Positions 32,251 to 42,500 of a stretch of DNA of 42,500 nt are shown in pieces. The DNA is from Bolinopsis microptera. Lineage: Eukaryota > Ctenophora > Tentaculata > Lobata > Bolinopsidae. A program made the position numbers and the translations under genes. The number at the start of each line of letters is the position of its first letter. Positions within the stretch are counted from its first letter, which is position 1. The stretch lies in assembly GCF_026151205.1 (NCBI RefSeq), contig NC_087082.1:19072994-19115493 (forward strand). Reading direction: 5' to 3'. Under the pieces are notes generated by a model. It was given only the letters and a program-made list of their open reading frames with translations, was not told the DNA's origin and ran no database searches.

Positions 32251-35200
32251 TAATTTGTTTTAACTGAAACCAAGTATTTCCAACAAAACTTTCTAGTGTT
32301 TGGTTAATATTGATTATTTAATTATATTAAAGTTCTAACTCTAGGATTAAGAAATTTCTAATTAGAAATGGCAAAGCATGCTTTAAGTATAATACGCAGA
32401 GCATCAATTTATTGATTATACTAGAATTTTTATAGAAATAGAACATTAGTCTGTCTCTGATTAATTTTAAATATATACAAGTAACAGACGCGACCAGTAT
32501 TGCATCTTGCATCGATTAGTAATCAGTTCTGGAGTTCGTGTCGATATCAGCTATTACATAGATTTTAAATTGCTGGCTATACTGCAGATATGAATTAATG
32601 AGCAGTTTTTTATCATCTGATTTTGTCCGTTTTGGCTGGGGCCAGTTTTGCTAAGGATTCGTTTCTATCTGGTGTAAAACTTGTATGCTGCGAAAGAACA
32701 ATTCTACTGAAGGCAAGAAAGATCTGGATTGTCTTTAAAGTGCCTCTCTCACGACAATTTTCCCTCTTACAGAGAGCATTACTAATACTTGATAGCTCTA
32801 TTATATTTCTGCATGTCACGGGGAAAGGAATGGTCAAGACCTGCAAGAAATACAAACTTATATAGATATGACAATATACAAGATCGATGTTCTGGGATGA
32901 AGGGTGTTAACTAAGGAGCACTTCTTAGTTATCCATTGGTGCTAATTCCAGTCCACAACTGAACCAGAATTTACATAAAAGGAATATTTTTCTACTAATA
33001 ATACGGTTTTGCGTAAAAATCAAATCTGAGACTTGGAGTGGCTAGTGCAGAATGGAAAGAAAATCTATAAGTTCATCTCAAACTTCCAAACTTACTTTGA
33101 AAAATACTGTTTTGAACTACACTTCAATCCCAGCCTCTCATCAATTTCTCAATGTGTTCATGCAGCTGGCGTGAGTTCGTGAAAATCTTCAATAATCACC
33201 CCGCCCCTCCAGAGTTTGCTTTATTTTAGGGTCCTCTAGAGCTTTAGAGGTTATCGAATATTCCAGATTATGTCTGCTTCGTTGTCTGGTACTTCCGGGG
33301 GTTGTAAAAACCAGAGAAATTGAACAGTTTCAAATACCAGAAAGAATGCTGAAGACTTTGAAAGTTCTGCCAAAAAAAGTTTATTTTCTGTACACAAAAT
33401 CCGAATTTGTCTCTTATAGTGGCGATTTAGACAAAATTTACCTTCTTTTCGGACTAAACTTTGAAAACTGAATTGAAGTTTAAACGATACCTCTAAATGT
33501 ATTAATGAATTAACAAATTTAATCATCAAAAGTCAAGTTATTGGTCGATTTTGGAAGCTTGGATATGCTAATAATTATTAATACACATTATAGCGCGGCT
33601 CGGTTATATTGCGCGCGGGCGTGGTCGCAGGGCGCTAGCGCAAAAATTGCTTACATTTTTTTTTTTTCCGTTCGCAGAAAGACATCGTGACTGACAAACA
33701 TGTAGAAACTCACCCAGAACTTCCTAGCATATTCTTTAGGTTTAGGAGGGCGGGAAATACTTTGTATGCCAGGGTACTGATCCATTCTGTTGGTTTATCC
33801 CGCAAATCCGAATTTTATCCTAATAACACTCACAAAGGCCGTTTCCACACAATTTTTTTGCGCATTATAATAACATAAACCCGCCACGTACGGCAAAGGG
33901 TTTATATAACAGATCATTCCCCGCGCTAGCGGGATTATCTGAATAAACACATACGAGTGCGCGCAGCGCACGTAGTTTTGTGTTAATATGCAATCCCGAA
34001 GCGCCAGCTGAGGGATAACATTTTATTTAGGCCCTGAGCGGAATTGTTTATGGAATATTAATTATCTCCGGCGAATTTCGACAAGGGATTTATACTTTAG
34101 AAGAGAGTAACTCTACCTGTACTGTCCGGAAACACGGATTGGAAAGCAGTTCCATCAATCTGAATGACAAACCGATCTGTCATAGTGAGCAATAGCTTGA
34201 AACTTTAGCAGGAACAAGAGCTGGAAGAGAGCAACAAAACAATACTATTTTTAGGGCAACGGACAAGGTAGCTGGCAAGTCCCAACTTCTCTCACGCCAC
34301 GCGTTGAGAAATTCCAAGATTAGCTAGCTTTGGGGCAACGTTCCCCCAGGAAATTTGGCGTGTAAAAGAAGTGACGGTTACGATTTTCTATCAACGTGGT
34401 GCGCTTTCGTGTCACGTGGTATAGACCGGCGATATGCATATTGGTGGCAAACGTGGTAGCCACGTTACGCGCCCACGTTGATTCGGGGCTTCTAACTGTT
34501 TCTACTATTATCGAGTTCTAATCAGCAGTATCATTGATTATTGTAAGTTCGGAGAATTCAATGATAAAAATCAGTTACGACTAAAAAGCGGGCCGGTTTA
34601 TACAAATTTTTCCGGGGCGGGATGATATCACCTTGAGATGTTTTTATCTAACAGCGGGCCGGGCTGAGTGATAATATGATCCGCGTTCGAAATCCCCGGA
34701 GATATTTATAAACAGCTAGATCCTAAGTCGTTCTATAGTTAACTCACTAATTCAAAAGGGAGAGACTGATTGGAGAAGAATTGAAACCTTTGGTTTCTTC
34801 ACAAGTAGAAGCACTAAGAAAAACCCAAGATTCCCATGATAGAGACTCAAGAAACAAACTTTGCAACGCAAATTAAAACATGCTGACAGCAAAATATATC
34901 TGAGAGGAACCACTGATCAACCAAGAACAAACCAGGGGTAAACATATTGGTAATGTCGAACTAGAAGGACCCACTGTTTACTACTATCTAAAGACCCTAA
35001 ATTTGCGTTGCCTATAAAAATGTTCAACTACATTTTGTAACATGTACATTGGCAAAAATCTTATTGGCCATGTACATAAATGTACAAAAAAATCGAAAAC
35101 CCTGGAAACGGATTGAGAAAATATTCCAAAACGTGTATAAAAAATGCTAACACTGCTAGTACATTATGCAAAAACAAAGCTCGGGCTAGGGTATCAGTGG

Positions 35201-35879
35201 CTAGGAACTAAGTGGCTAGGGTACAAAGACTGCAACAACTAAGGCAATTGTGGTCAGGATAAACTAAGTCCTTTCATCCCTCAATTATATTAAAGGCTGT
35301 AGTCATGTTGCAGTTAATACTAACAAATAAGCAATAGGAGTGTGTGGTGTTTACTTTATTGTGTGGCATTTGTGTGAAACAAAACACAATAAATTCAGTC
35401 ATCAAACACTTCACTGTATATACAAAATATAGTTCATTCTGAATACTGTATAACAAATAACAAATCATTTGAGGTGTACATGGGTAGTCCGATAGACTTA
35501 CAACCTGACATTAAGCAATCGGTGAACACAAGGGACCACATCATGACGTGTGGCCCTGCTGAACACAAGCTTTAGGATCAAGTTAGTTTCCCTTGAGAAG
35601 CTCCCTTTGTGTTATGATCCATCCGCAATACAGCTCTCTATTTTATATAGCTCTCAAGTCAAAAGTTGAACTATTACTGCTGTCTCCTGCATTTCAGACT
35701 AGTGGTAAACAGTGGTCACAGCTGAACCACTGAAGAAACAATTCAGCAGCCGGGTTGTCCAGGTGAAATTCTCTCCAAGTCCAGGTAACCCTTGCTGTAA
35801 CAGTTGTGTTGTTTTTTTTTTGTGACGCTACTGCTAACTACTATTGCTCTGATAACTTCTGATACCTCTTTCTTCCTAC
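32251..35879. other. Non-genic region with several small GC-rich palindromes
   Basis: No gene supported. Contains short GC-rich symmetrical sequences, e.g. around 33600-33640, 33917-33965 and aacgtggtagccacgtt near 34455, in AT-rich DNA. They may be eroded ends of DNA elements. Confidence 0.4.
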
Positions 35880-36634
35880 ACTACAAACCTCACATCACGA
35901 TGTCAAACCATCGAGAATCTGGAGTGACAAGGATAAAGAGTGTCATCGGGAGACTGCTGAAGGATGCCCGACCCTATTTCGAAACGAGTACTCGACTGTA
36001 TTGATCCTTCCCTGGATTCTACTGTCAAAATCTCTAAACTGGCCAAGGGTCAAACAGAGGCGAGCTAGACGCTCTGGGAAATTACCTTAATTTGCCTCTA
36101 GTTAGGCAGAGGATTAAAGAAGAAACTTTTCAAAGCTCACTGAGAGAAACTAGCTAAACGGATTGTGTACAGAGATCATTTCCTCTGTACCCTGCTGTTG
36201 TTCCGAGTGTTCAGAAGAGTACACATTGATGCCGGGCTTCCTGCCCAAATACAGATGTTGGAGTTGTCTTCAATGGGCTCACGACTGTAAAACTCACACC
36301 CCAAATGGAGCTTTACGAAAGTCTCCCAACCCAACTCAGGGTATGGTAAGTTATGCTCAACTGCATAGCAGTCACACAAAAACAAACAACATTGGGGAGT
36401 GTGACGAACCACCGACTGGTATGGGAACCCAGTCACACTAAGGAAATCAACCAGCTCGACCAGTACCAACACTTCGCAAGAAAAACCAGCACTAATCAGA
36501 ACAACCGTGCTGCAAGTCTTGAAGTAGTGAAACACTGGTCTGAAGAGTTGGAGAAAATCAAGAAAGCACAGGAAAAGTCTGAGTTCCCAAAAATCCGATT
36601 TTTACTATTACTATATACTACATCTCGAGAGTAA
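35880..36634 (+). pseudogene. Decayed coding remnant, probably of a retroelement
   Basis: Successive frames, interrupted by stops and frameshifts, look like coding sequence: HRESGVTRIKSVIGRLLKDA (about 35905), ELDALGNYLNLPLVRQRIKEE (about 36063), CCSECSEEY...YRCWSCLQWAHDCKTH (about 36190; Cys/His spacing of a zinc-binding fold) and a Lys/Glu-rich segment SLEVVKHWSEELEKIKKAQE (about 36510). Its position next to repeats suggests a mobile element gag/ORF1-like protein, but I cannot name the family. A host pseudogene is possible. Confidence 0.35.
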
Positions 36635-36639
36635 ACAAT

Positions 36640-37480
36640 TATCAACTAATTCAAGATATCTCCGCTTCTGATTGGAGCTAAGGCGCTCATCTTGGGCATT
36701 TCATGTTCAGAATTATCATATTGAGGGGTAGAGCATAGTTTTAATTAAAGTCTACAGACTCCAGTGTGTTGAGTTTATTGGTCATATCCACATTTTTTTT
36801 TTAAACGCTCCTCGCGAGTAGCAATAGATGTACTTATTTCAAGATAACTCAGCTCTGATTGGAGTGTAAACTCTGCATATAATGCAATGAAATTGTCAGA
36901 ATCACATAATTGGTGGGTAGAGCATGGTTTTAAAGTCTTCAGACATCAGGTTGTTGAGTAATAGTTCAGATCCCAATTTTTAATTAATTTACGCTCTCCG
37001 CGAGTAGCGATTGAATGCTACTGATATATCAGCTTCAATTGGAGCTAAGTGTTCATCTTGGAGGCATTGAAATGGTCAGAATTATCACATTGAGTGGGGT
37101 AAGGGGCATGGTTTTAAAGTCTTCGACTTCAGGTTGTGATTATTTAGTTTCAGATCCCATTTTTACGGCCTCGCAGTAGCGATTGATGCTACTGCTATAT
37201 CAGCTTCTGATTGGAGCTAAAGTGGTTCATCTAGGCATTTGAAATGGCAGAATTATCACATAGAGTGGGGTAGGGCGTGGTTTCAAAAGTCTCGTTCAGA
37301 CTCAGTTTTTGAATTATTAGGTTAATAAAACATATTTTAACAACTCTTTAGCGAGTAGCGATTACACGACTTATTACAAGATATATCGCAAGCATCTGAT
37401 TGAAGCTAAGTGCTTATCATGGGCATGGAATATGTCAGTAATGGTCATATTAAGTGGGTAAAGAGCATGTTCCTAGTGCT
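36640..37480 (+). repeat. ~180-bp degenerate tandem repeat, forward array (5 copies)
   Basis: The landmark (c)tgattggagcta recurs near 36669, 36856, 37036, 37206 and 37396, each followed by cttgggcat, agaattatcacat, gagcatggtttt and cgcgagtagcgatt. Units differ by many indels. Confidence 0.85.
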
Positions 37481-37559
37481 AGAGGTTTTAGTGAAATTTT
37501 ACTGATATTTTACTGATATTTCTTGGCAATTAATTACAGTTCATCCAATAAATATTTTC

Positions 37560-38060
37560 AACATTGCAGTAAACCATTCCTTGCGAGAGCATAAAAATAG
37601 GGATTAAACCTAATAATTTAAATAACCTGAAGTCTAGAAGATTTAAAAACCAGTGCTCGATTCCTACTTAATTTTGATATTTTAAATTTTAATGCCCATG
37701 ATGAACGCTTATCTCCACAACTCCACTCAGAATGTGAGATATCTTTGAAATAAGTGCATCAATCGCTACTTTCGCGAGAGCTGAAAAAATGGGCTCCTGA
37801 CCAAATAACTCAACAACCGAATCTGAAGACTTTGAAAACCATGCTCTCCCAACTCAATATGATATTCTGACCATTTCAATGCCCAAGATGAACGCTTTAT
37901 CCTCTAATCAGAAGCTGATAAATCTTGAAATAAATATGCATCAATCGTACCTCACGAGAGCGTAAAAATGGATTTGACCTAATAACTCAACAAGTACAAC
38001 CTATAGCTCCAATCAGAAGCGAAGATATCTTTGTAATCTTGAAATAAGTGTGATAATTGT
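37560..38060 (-). repeat. ~180-bp repeat, inverted array (2.5-3 copies)
   Basis: Reverse complements of the same unit: landmarks aatcagaagctga, atgcccaagatgaacg, aaaaccatgctc and ctcacgagagcg recur. With the forward array this forms a head-to-head structure around a ~80-bp centre (about 37481-37560). Confidence 0.8.
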
Positions 38061-39398
38061 AATGATTCTATTAAAAAACTTAGCAAGTGCTATTAACATA
38101 TCCTAATTGATCATGGAAATTGAAATGTTCAATTTTCCTTTTTCATAAATAATAATTTTTCATCGAATAAACCTTTTTTGTCCTCTAAAATAGGCTCAAA
38201 ACTAGATTAATTTACATCATTTTACCTCATTAATTTCACCTCATCCCAATTTTGTCTTTTTTTTGGCTGCCCGAATGAGGTAAAATGAGGTTGAACCCCC
38301 CCCCCCCCCCCATCATGCACCTGTAAAACTCGTTGTAACATCCATGCTTATGAATCATGTGTAGATATTGGCTATATGTACATTTTACTGTGTAATGAAT
38401 TTATGTTTAGTACTTGTAAGTAATGTTTAGGATTGCACGGTATTTACTATAAAATAAAAGTTTGTCGTCATATGACTAATTTGTTATGAATTTTGTTATG
38501 ACTTTTAATATAAGGCCCACTGTCACTCAGGCGTGAAGGTTCTGGGGCACTTCCACTTGAGCGACTAATGGATCAGAAGTTTTAAACTCCACGTTTTATA
38601 TTAGTAGAGTCCGAGTAATTAATCAAATATTTTGTCATGAACTTTTCAAGAAAGGAAAAAAAAATCATGAGAAAACTAAATAATACATGCACGATAAACC
38701 AGATTGCTAATGTGTATTCAATACGGTAATTAACACCTTAAGTATCCTTGTTTCCTAAACATGTGTAAATAACCACCCAAGAGGGATATAGCAATCAGAA
38801 CTGTTGGGAGTATTCCAATACGCCAGAATGTGTCGCCATACACTTTACTACAAACCATTTATAATCGCTAAGAAAACATTAATTTAAAAGGACTAGGATT
38901 AATAACTCATTAGTTTCGAAATAATTGGCGCAAAATAAATCGAGTAATTCTTATTGGGTTATTAAAAAACTAACTTGCGTAAACTTCAAACTAAAATTTT
39001 TATAATCCAAGGGTATCAACATGAATAAAAACAGGATTTACTGTTTCATCTCTGGTTTAAAAATGTTTAGATCAAGCCACACATTTCTAATTAATTAACG
39101 TTTTTATTATATCTCTTCAAGCTATATTAATCCACAAACAGAAGTGAGTAACTGTTTATGCTTTAAATCTGATATAGACCACTAGTACACTAAAACTTCC
39201 TCTGAACATTCGATTTTTTAAGGTGTGGATAGACATCATGAAAGGGAAGAGGGGGATGTGGTATATTGATTCCAAAGTGTCCAATTACAACTTTACTCTC
39301 AACTTAAGATATAACATACTCCTGATGTATAAATAACTTTGTTAACCAAAAACTTACCCCATTATGTTGAAACAAAATAAACTAACTAACCAACCATC
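38061..39398. other. Non-genic AT-rich region
   Basis: No gene seen. Contains a small inverted repeat attttacctcat / atgaggtaaaat (about 38220-38290) followed by a 14-base C run near 38298. Confidence 0.5.
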
Positions 39399-39800
39399 AG
39401 TATGGATTTAGGAAAGACCAATCAACCACATTCCTTATGTCTTAATCTATTTGACAAAATATATGTCTAAGGAATCGTCGAAGAAACCTGCAATTGCTTC
39501 GTGGACAAAAAAAGGCTTTTGACAACAGTAACGCCATAAGTATTCTATTGAGAAAAACTAAGTATCATGGCTTTGTCATTAAGTGGTTTAAAGCTACCTT
39601 GGAGCAGGAAACAGTGCACCAAAATTACGTGGTAATGTAAGTAAACTGCTTTCCTGAAAACACAGGTGTGCACAGGGCAAGTATATATTAGGACCGATCC
39701 TCTTAAGGTTCTATTCAAAAACTATCTTAAACTTTTAAATTAATTACTACTATATGTTTTGATTCTATGTCCATAGAAGGGTATTCTTCTAACATTTTTG
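39399..39800 (+). pseudogene. Decayed reverse transcriptase of a non-LTR retrotransposon
   Basis: Across stops and frameshifts the translation keeps the fingers/palm landmarks: QYGFRK-QSTT (about 39399), KKAFDNSNAISILLRKTKYHGF-IKWF (about 39508-39593), then a GVHRASI-GPILL-like stretch (about 39666-39710), matching the QFGFRKG.ST, KKAFDTVNH.ILL.KL..YG, and GVPQGSILGPLLF blocks of jockey/CR1-type elements. Not functional. Confidence 0.72.
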
Positions 39801-42500
39801 ACTGACTTGAATGTTACTGCACAGCATCTTGAAGCTTCTTCTTTAAAAAATAATTTTTATAATCCCTTCTTGAATTTCTATGTAAATTTCCCAATTTAAT
39901 TCTAATTCTAATTCTAATTTGTAAACAATTCTCATAAGTGTGTCATATTGTGGTTAATTTTTTCTTCACACTGTTTTCACTGCCTTGTTCAACAGCCTAG
40001 CAAGTCATATATCCCTTTGGAAACCAATTGTATGACAACATATCTTGATAACTTTTATCAAAACCCTTGAAGTGTCCATTGATGACAAAAAAATGTTTCA
40101 AGACTAAAACCATGGAAAACATGTGCGAACTTTTAAATAAGGTTTAAAAGCAAATTTGATGTAACTTAAGTTGTAACAGAGCCCTTTTTTTTTTATTTCA
40201 TAGATCGAAGTAACGAAATATAATTATAAAGTTATACTGATTAGTAAAGTAAACCTCCATATTTGTAAAATAATCTGCAGAGTAAGGGCTACTCTGATGT
40301 ATGTTGAGGTTACCTTTCACCGTGTTGAGTGCCGATCTATTTTTCATTCTTATTGAAGACCTATTGATTTTGCAATGAAATTAAAAATAACTTAAGTTTT
40401 CATGCCACGTAATCTTAATTAAAATGTGGTTTTAACCCAAGGAACATGAATGTATTTAAAAAAATCCCCAAAACTGAGTTGATCCTGTAAATCAACAACC
40501 AACGGTTCTCAACTTATCATAACCAGCTGCACTACATACATTTTTTGAATTCTGTAATTTCGATATTCAGAAGTAAAATTTATGACCCGTCGAAAAAGTT
40601 TGAATTTCATCATAAAATACACATAAAAATTTCTTGACACCCTGCTGTACATGGTCTGAAGATAAAGGAAATAAAAATAAAGAATGTGTAAACAATCCAT
40701 CGACAGATTATAACTTTGTTTTACTGAATGAAATAATACAAATTAAAACCCGTTTTATAATATAACAAATAAACTGGATTTAAAAATCACTGAAGCTGCA
40801 AAGACTTTAACAATCCCCAACTAACGAAAGATACTACATCCATTTCAGCACGGACTCTAAAAAAAAAAATTAAATCACGATTTGAAATTTCAGCTATAGC
40901 TGATTAGAGAGTGAAGTTTGTTGCAATAGTTTAAATAATTTCGGACCTCTAAAGTCATTCCAAAGCCCTGTTAGCAATACTTTTGACAATTTTCATAAAA
41001 CTGATAATCAAACTATCGTTTTGGACTCGCCAAGTCAATTTGAAATAATTAATTAAAGAAGAAACAACTTAGTTAAAATTGAATTTATTCCAATTCAAAT
41101 TTGTGTTTGACAAAACATTTATTAAATTCGGTTGTACTGCACAGCTACCACACAATTTTTGTAACTCGAACCAAAGTTATGCGGAGGGTAGTCTTCAAAA
41201 CGATTGCAGATTGTAAAATCTAGCAAAAACACCGCGCCCTCTGAAATAAAAAACCCATCTTGAACTAAATTTTGACGAATGAAACCTGCGTTAATAATCA
41301 AATCATTATTCACAAAGTTATGTTCATACTAATTGTAATAAAAATTGAACTGGGATAGAATTATGGCATTTAAAAGGTTGTTATAATGACGAAATGCCGT
41401 ACAAATCTCGCGTGCTCTGTGTTTTCATCAGTTTGAACTGATTTATACATTATAACTAAAATATGATACGCAGACAGAATATTTGCACTTTCCCCTTTTG
41501 ATGCAAAACAATTGAACTATATATTATAATTATTTATAATGTAATGTAAGAAAATGATACTTTATCAAATAATAAATCATATTATACTACCATATTAATC
41601 AACACACAACACTGAATTGACGCCGCGCGTATTTAACGGTAACAAATAACATTAACCTAAACTATTAATATTAATATTACTAATTAATTCCTAATTATAA
41701 ATTGGCTCATTAATACAAAATAATCCTGACAACACCATATAATATTAAGTTGGTAGAGTGTTGACTAAACATAATTGATCGCAATTTTCTATTTATATTT
41801 CGCGCGGCGCAAGCGACCGTCCGTTAACACACCTCGGCTGCTTATAATGTATGCGTCTATTTTGCCATCATTAATGGAAGCGCGCCCGTTGAAATTTTTT
41901 GCGCGCGAATTTATATTTAAAACGCCAAGAAACTGCAAGGGTTGGACGATATAGGCGCTGTGATTGGACTAAATAACGTGCGCTCATTGTCCAGAATATA
42001 TTGGTGAACCAATGTACTCAGAGGCTCTATACACGGCATTGTTCTGCTCGATACGATAGGGACCACCAGATACACCTTCCTAGACGTATTTTCATGAACC
42101 GATAAAAAATCGATTAAAAAGTGGTTTTAAAAGATGATTTGACACCGACTTTTTGTTGGGGGTAAAATCGAAAAAAACCGATTTTTGGGCAAAAAAAAAA
42201 AAAAAAACCATGGTTTTTGATATTTTGAACAAGTTATTTGTTTGGCATGTCGAAAACATTGTATGGAGATAGCTAAAACACAGCCGCACAAGATGGTTTA
42301 AAAATTGAAAAAATCCCCTAATTTTTTTGGGTAAAAAATCCAAAAAAGTGGTATAAAAAATTTTTTGATTTGACTTTTTGCTTGAAGTTTGAATAATTGT
42401 TTGGCAGTTGTATTAAATCAACCCAAAAATAGTCACAATCGTGTTGTGCTTAAATGTTTTCCTTTCCGAGAAGTACCCACTTCATATACTTTAATCGAAG
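39801..42500. other. Non-genic AT-rich region to window end
   Basis: No coding exon or RNA supported. Short T/A homopolymer runs near 42100-42360. Confidence 0.5.

Noticed and set aside
33687-33878. 63-residue plus-strand frame after a T-rich tract ending in cag
   Set aside because: It looks like an acceptor plus exon, but there is no recognisable protein and no partner exon nearby.
34680-34715. B-box-like cgttcgaaatcccc
   Set aside because: One extra base in the box and no A box or stems; not a supported tRNA or SINE.

Overview
The window is animal (metazoan) nuclear DNA: AT-rich, with spliced genes using standard GT-AG introns and the standard code, decayed non-LTR retrotransposon pieces and hairpin-type elements. 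The gene content and intron-rich structure suggest an invertebrate; I cannot assign a phylum from sequence alone. Three multi-exon genes can be built by hand, all on the + strand and head to tail.

(1) 1-6079: the 3' end of a KIAA0319/KIAA0319L-like gene (type I membrane glycoprotein; last three coding exons seen). Its upstream intron is filled by a ~4.85 kb array of a 92-bp repeat. (2) 7094-15730: a complete mitochondrial FAD-dependent glycerol-3-phosphate dehydrogenase (GPD2-like) gene with 16 coding exons, ending in two EF-hands. It is loaded with minisatellites of periods 43, 21, 11, 18, 55 and 88 bp, several of which repeat splice junctions. (3) 23768-30437: a secreted multidomain protein of about 679 residues: signal peptide, Cys-containing hydrophobic segment, short helical exon, two unrecognised regions, then two F-type (fucose-binding) lectin domains. 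A 1.36-kb near-perfect hairpin flanked by TTAA sits in its first intron, and the middle exon of lectin domain 2 looks replaced by a copy of the domain 1 exon.

The rest is non-genic: foldback elements at 20717-21049 and 21861-22661, a 31-bp minisatellite (22790-23595), a retroelement tail (16723-17022, minus), a decayed coding remnant (35880-36634), head-to-head ~180-bp repeats (36640-38060), a tRNA-derived SINE head (~32165-32250) and a decayed reverse transcriptase (39399-39800).

The most interesting pattern is that in the GPD2 gene at least four separate tandem arrays begin at, end at or contain an exon/intron boundary, so splice sites have been copied 3 to about 45 times. Three single-base frame deficits next to short homopolymers, plus an indel-rich 88-bp array, indicate that part of the assembly is unpolished long-read sequence. 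The frame breaks should therefore not be read as pseudogenisation without checking.
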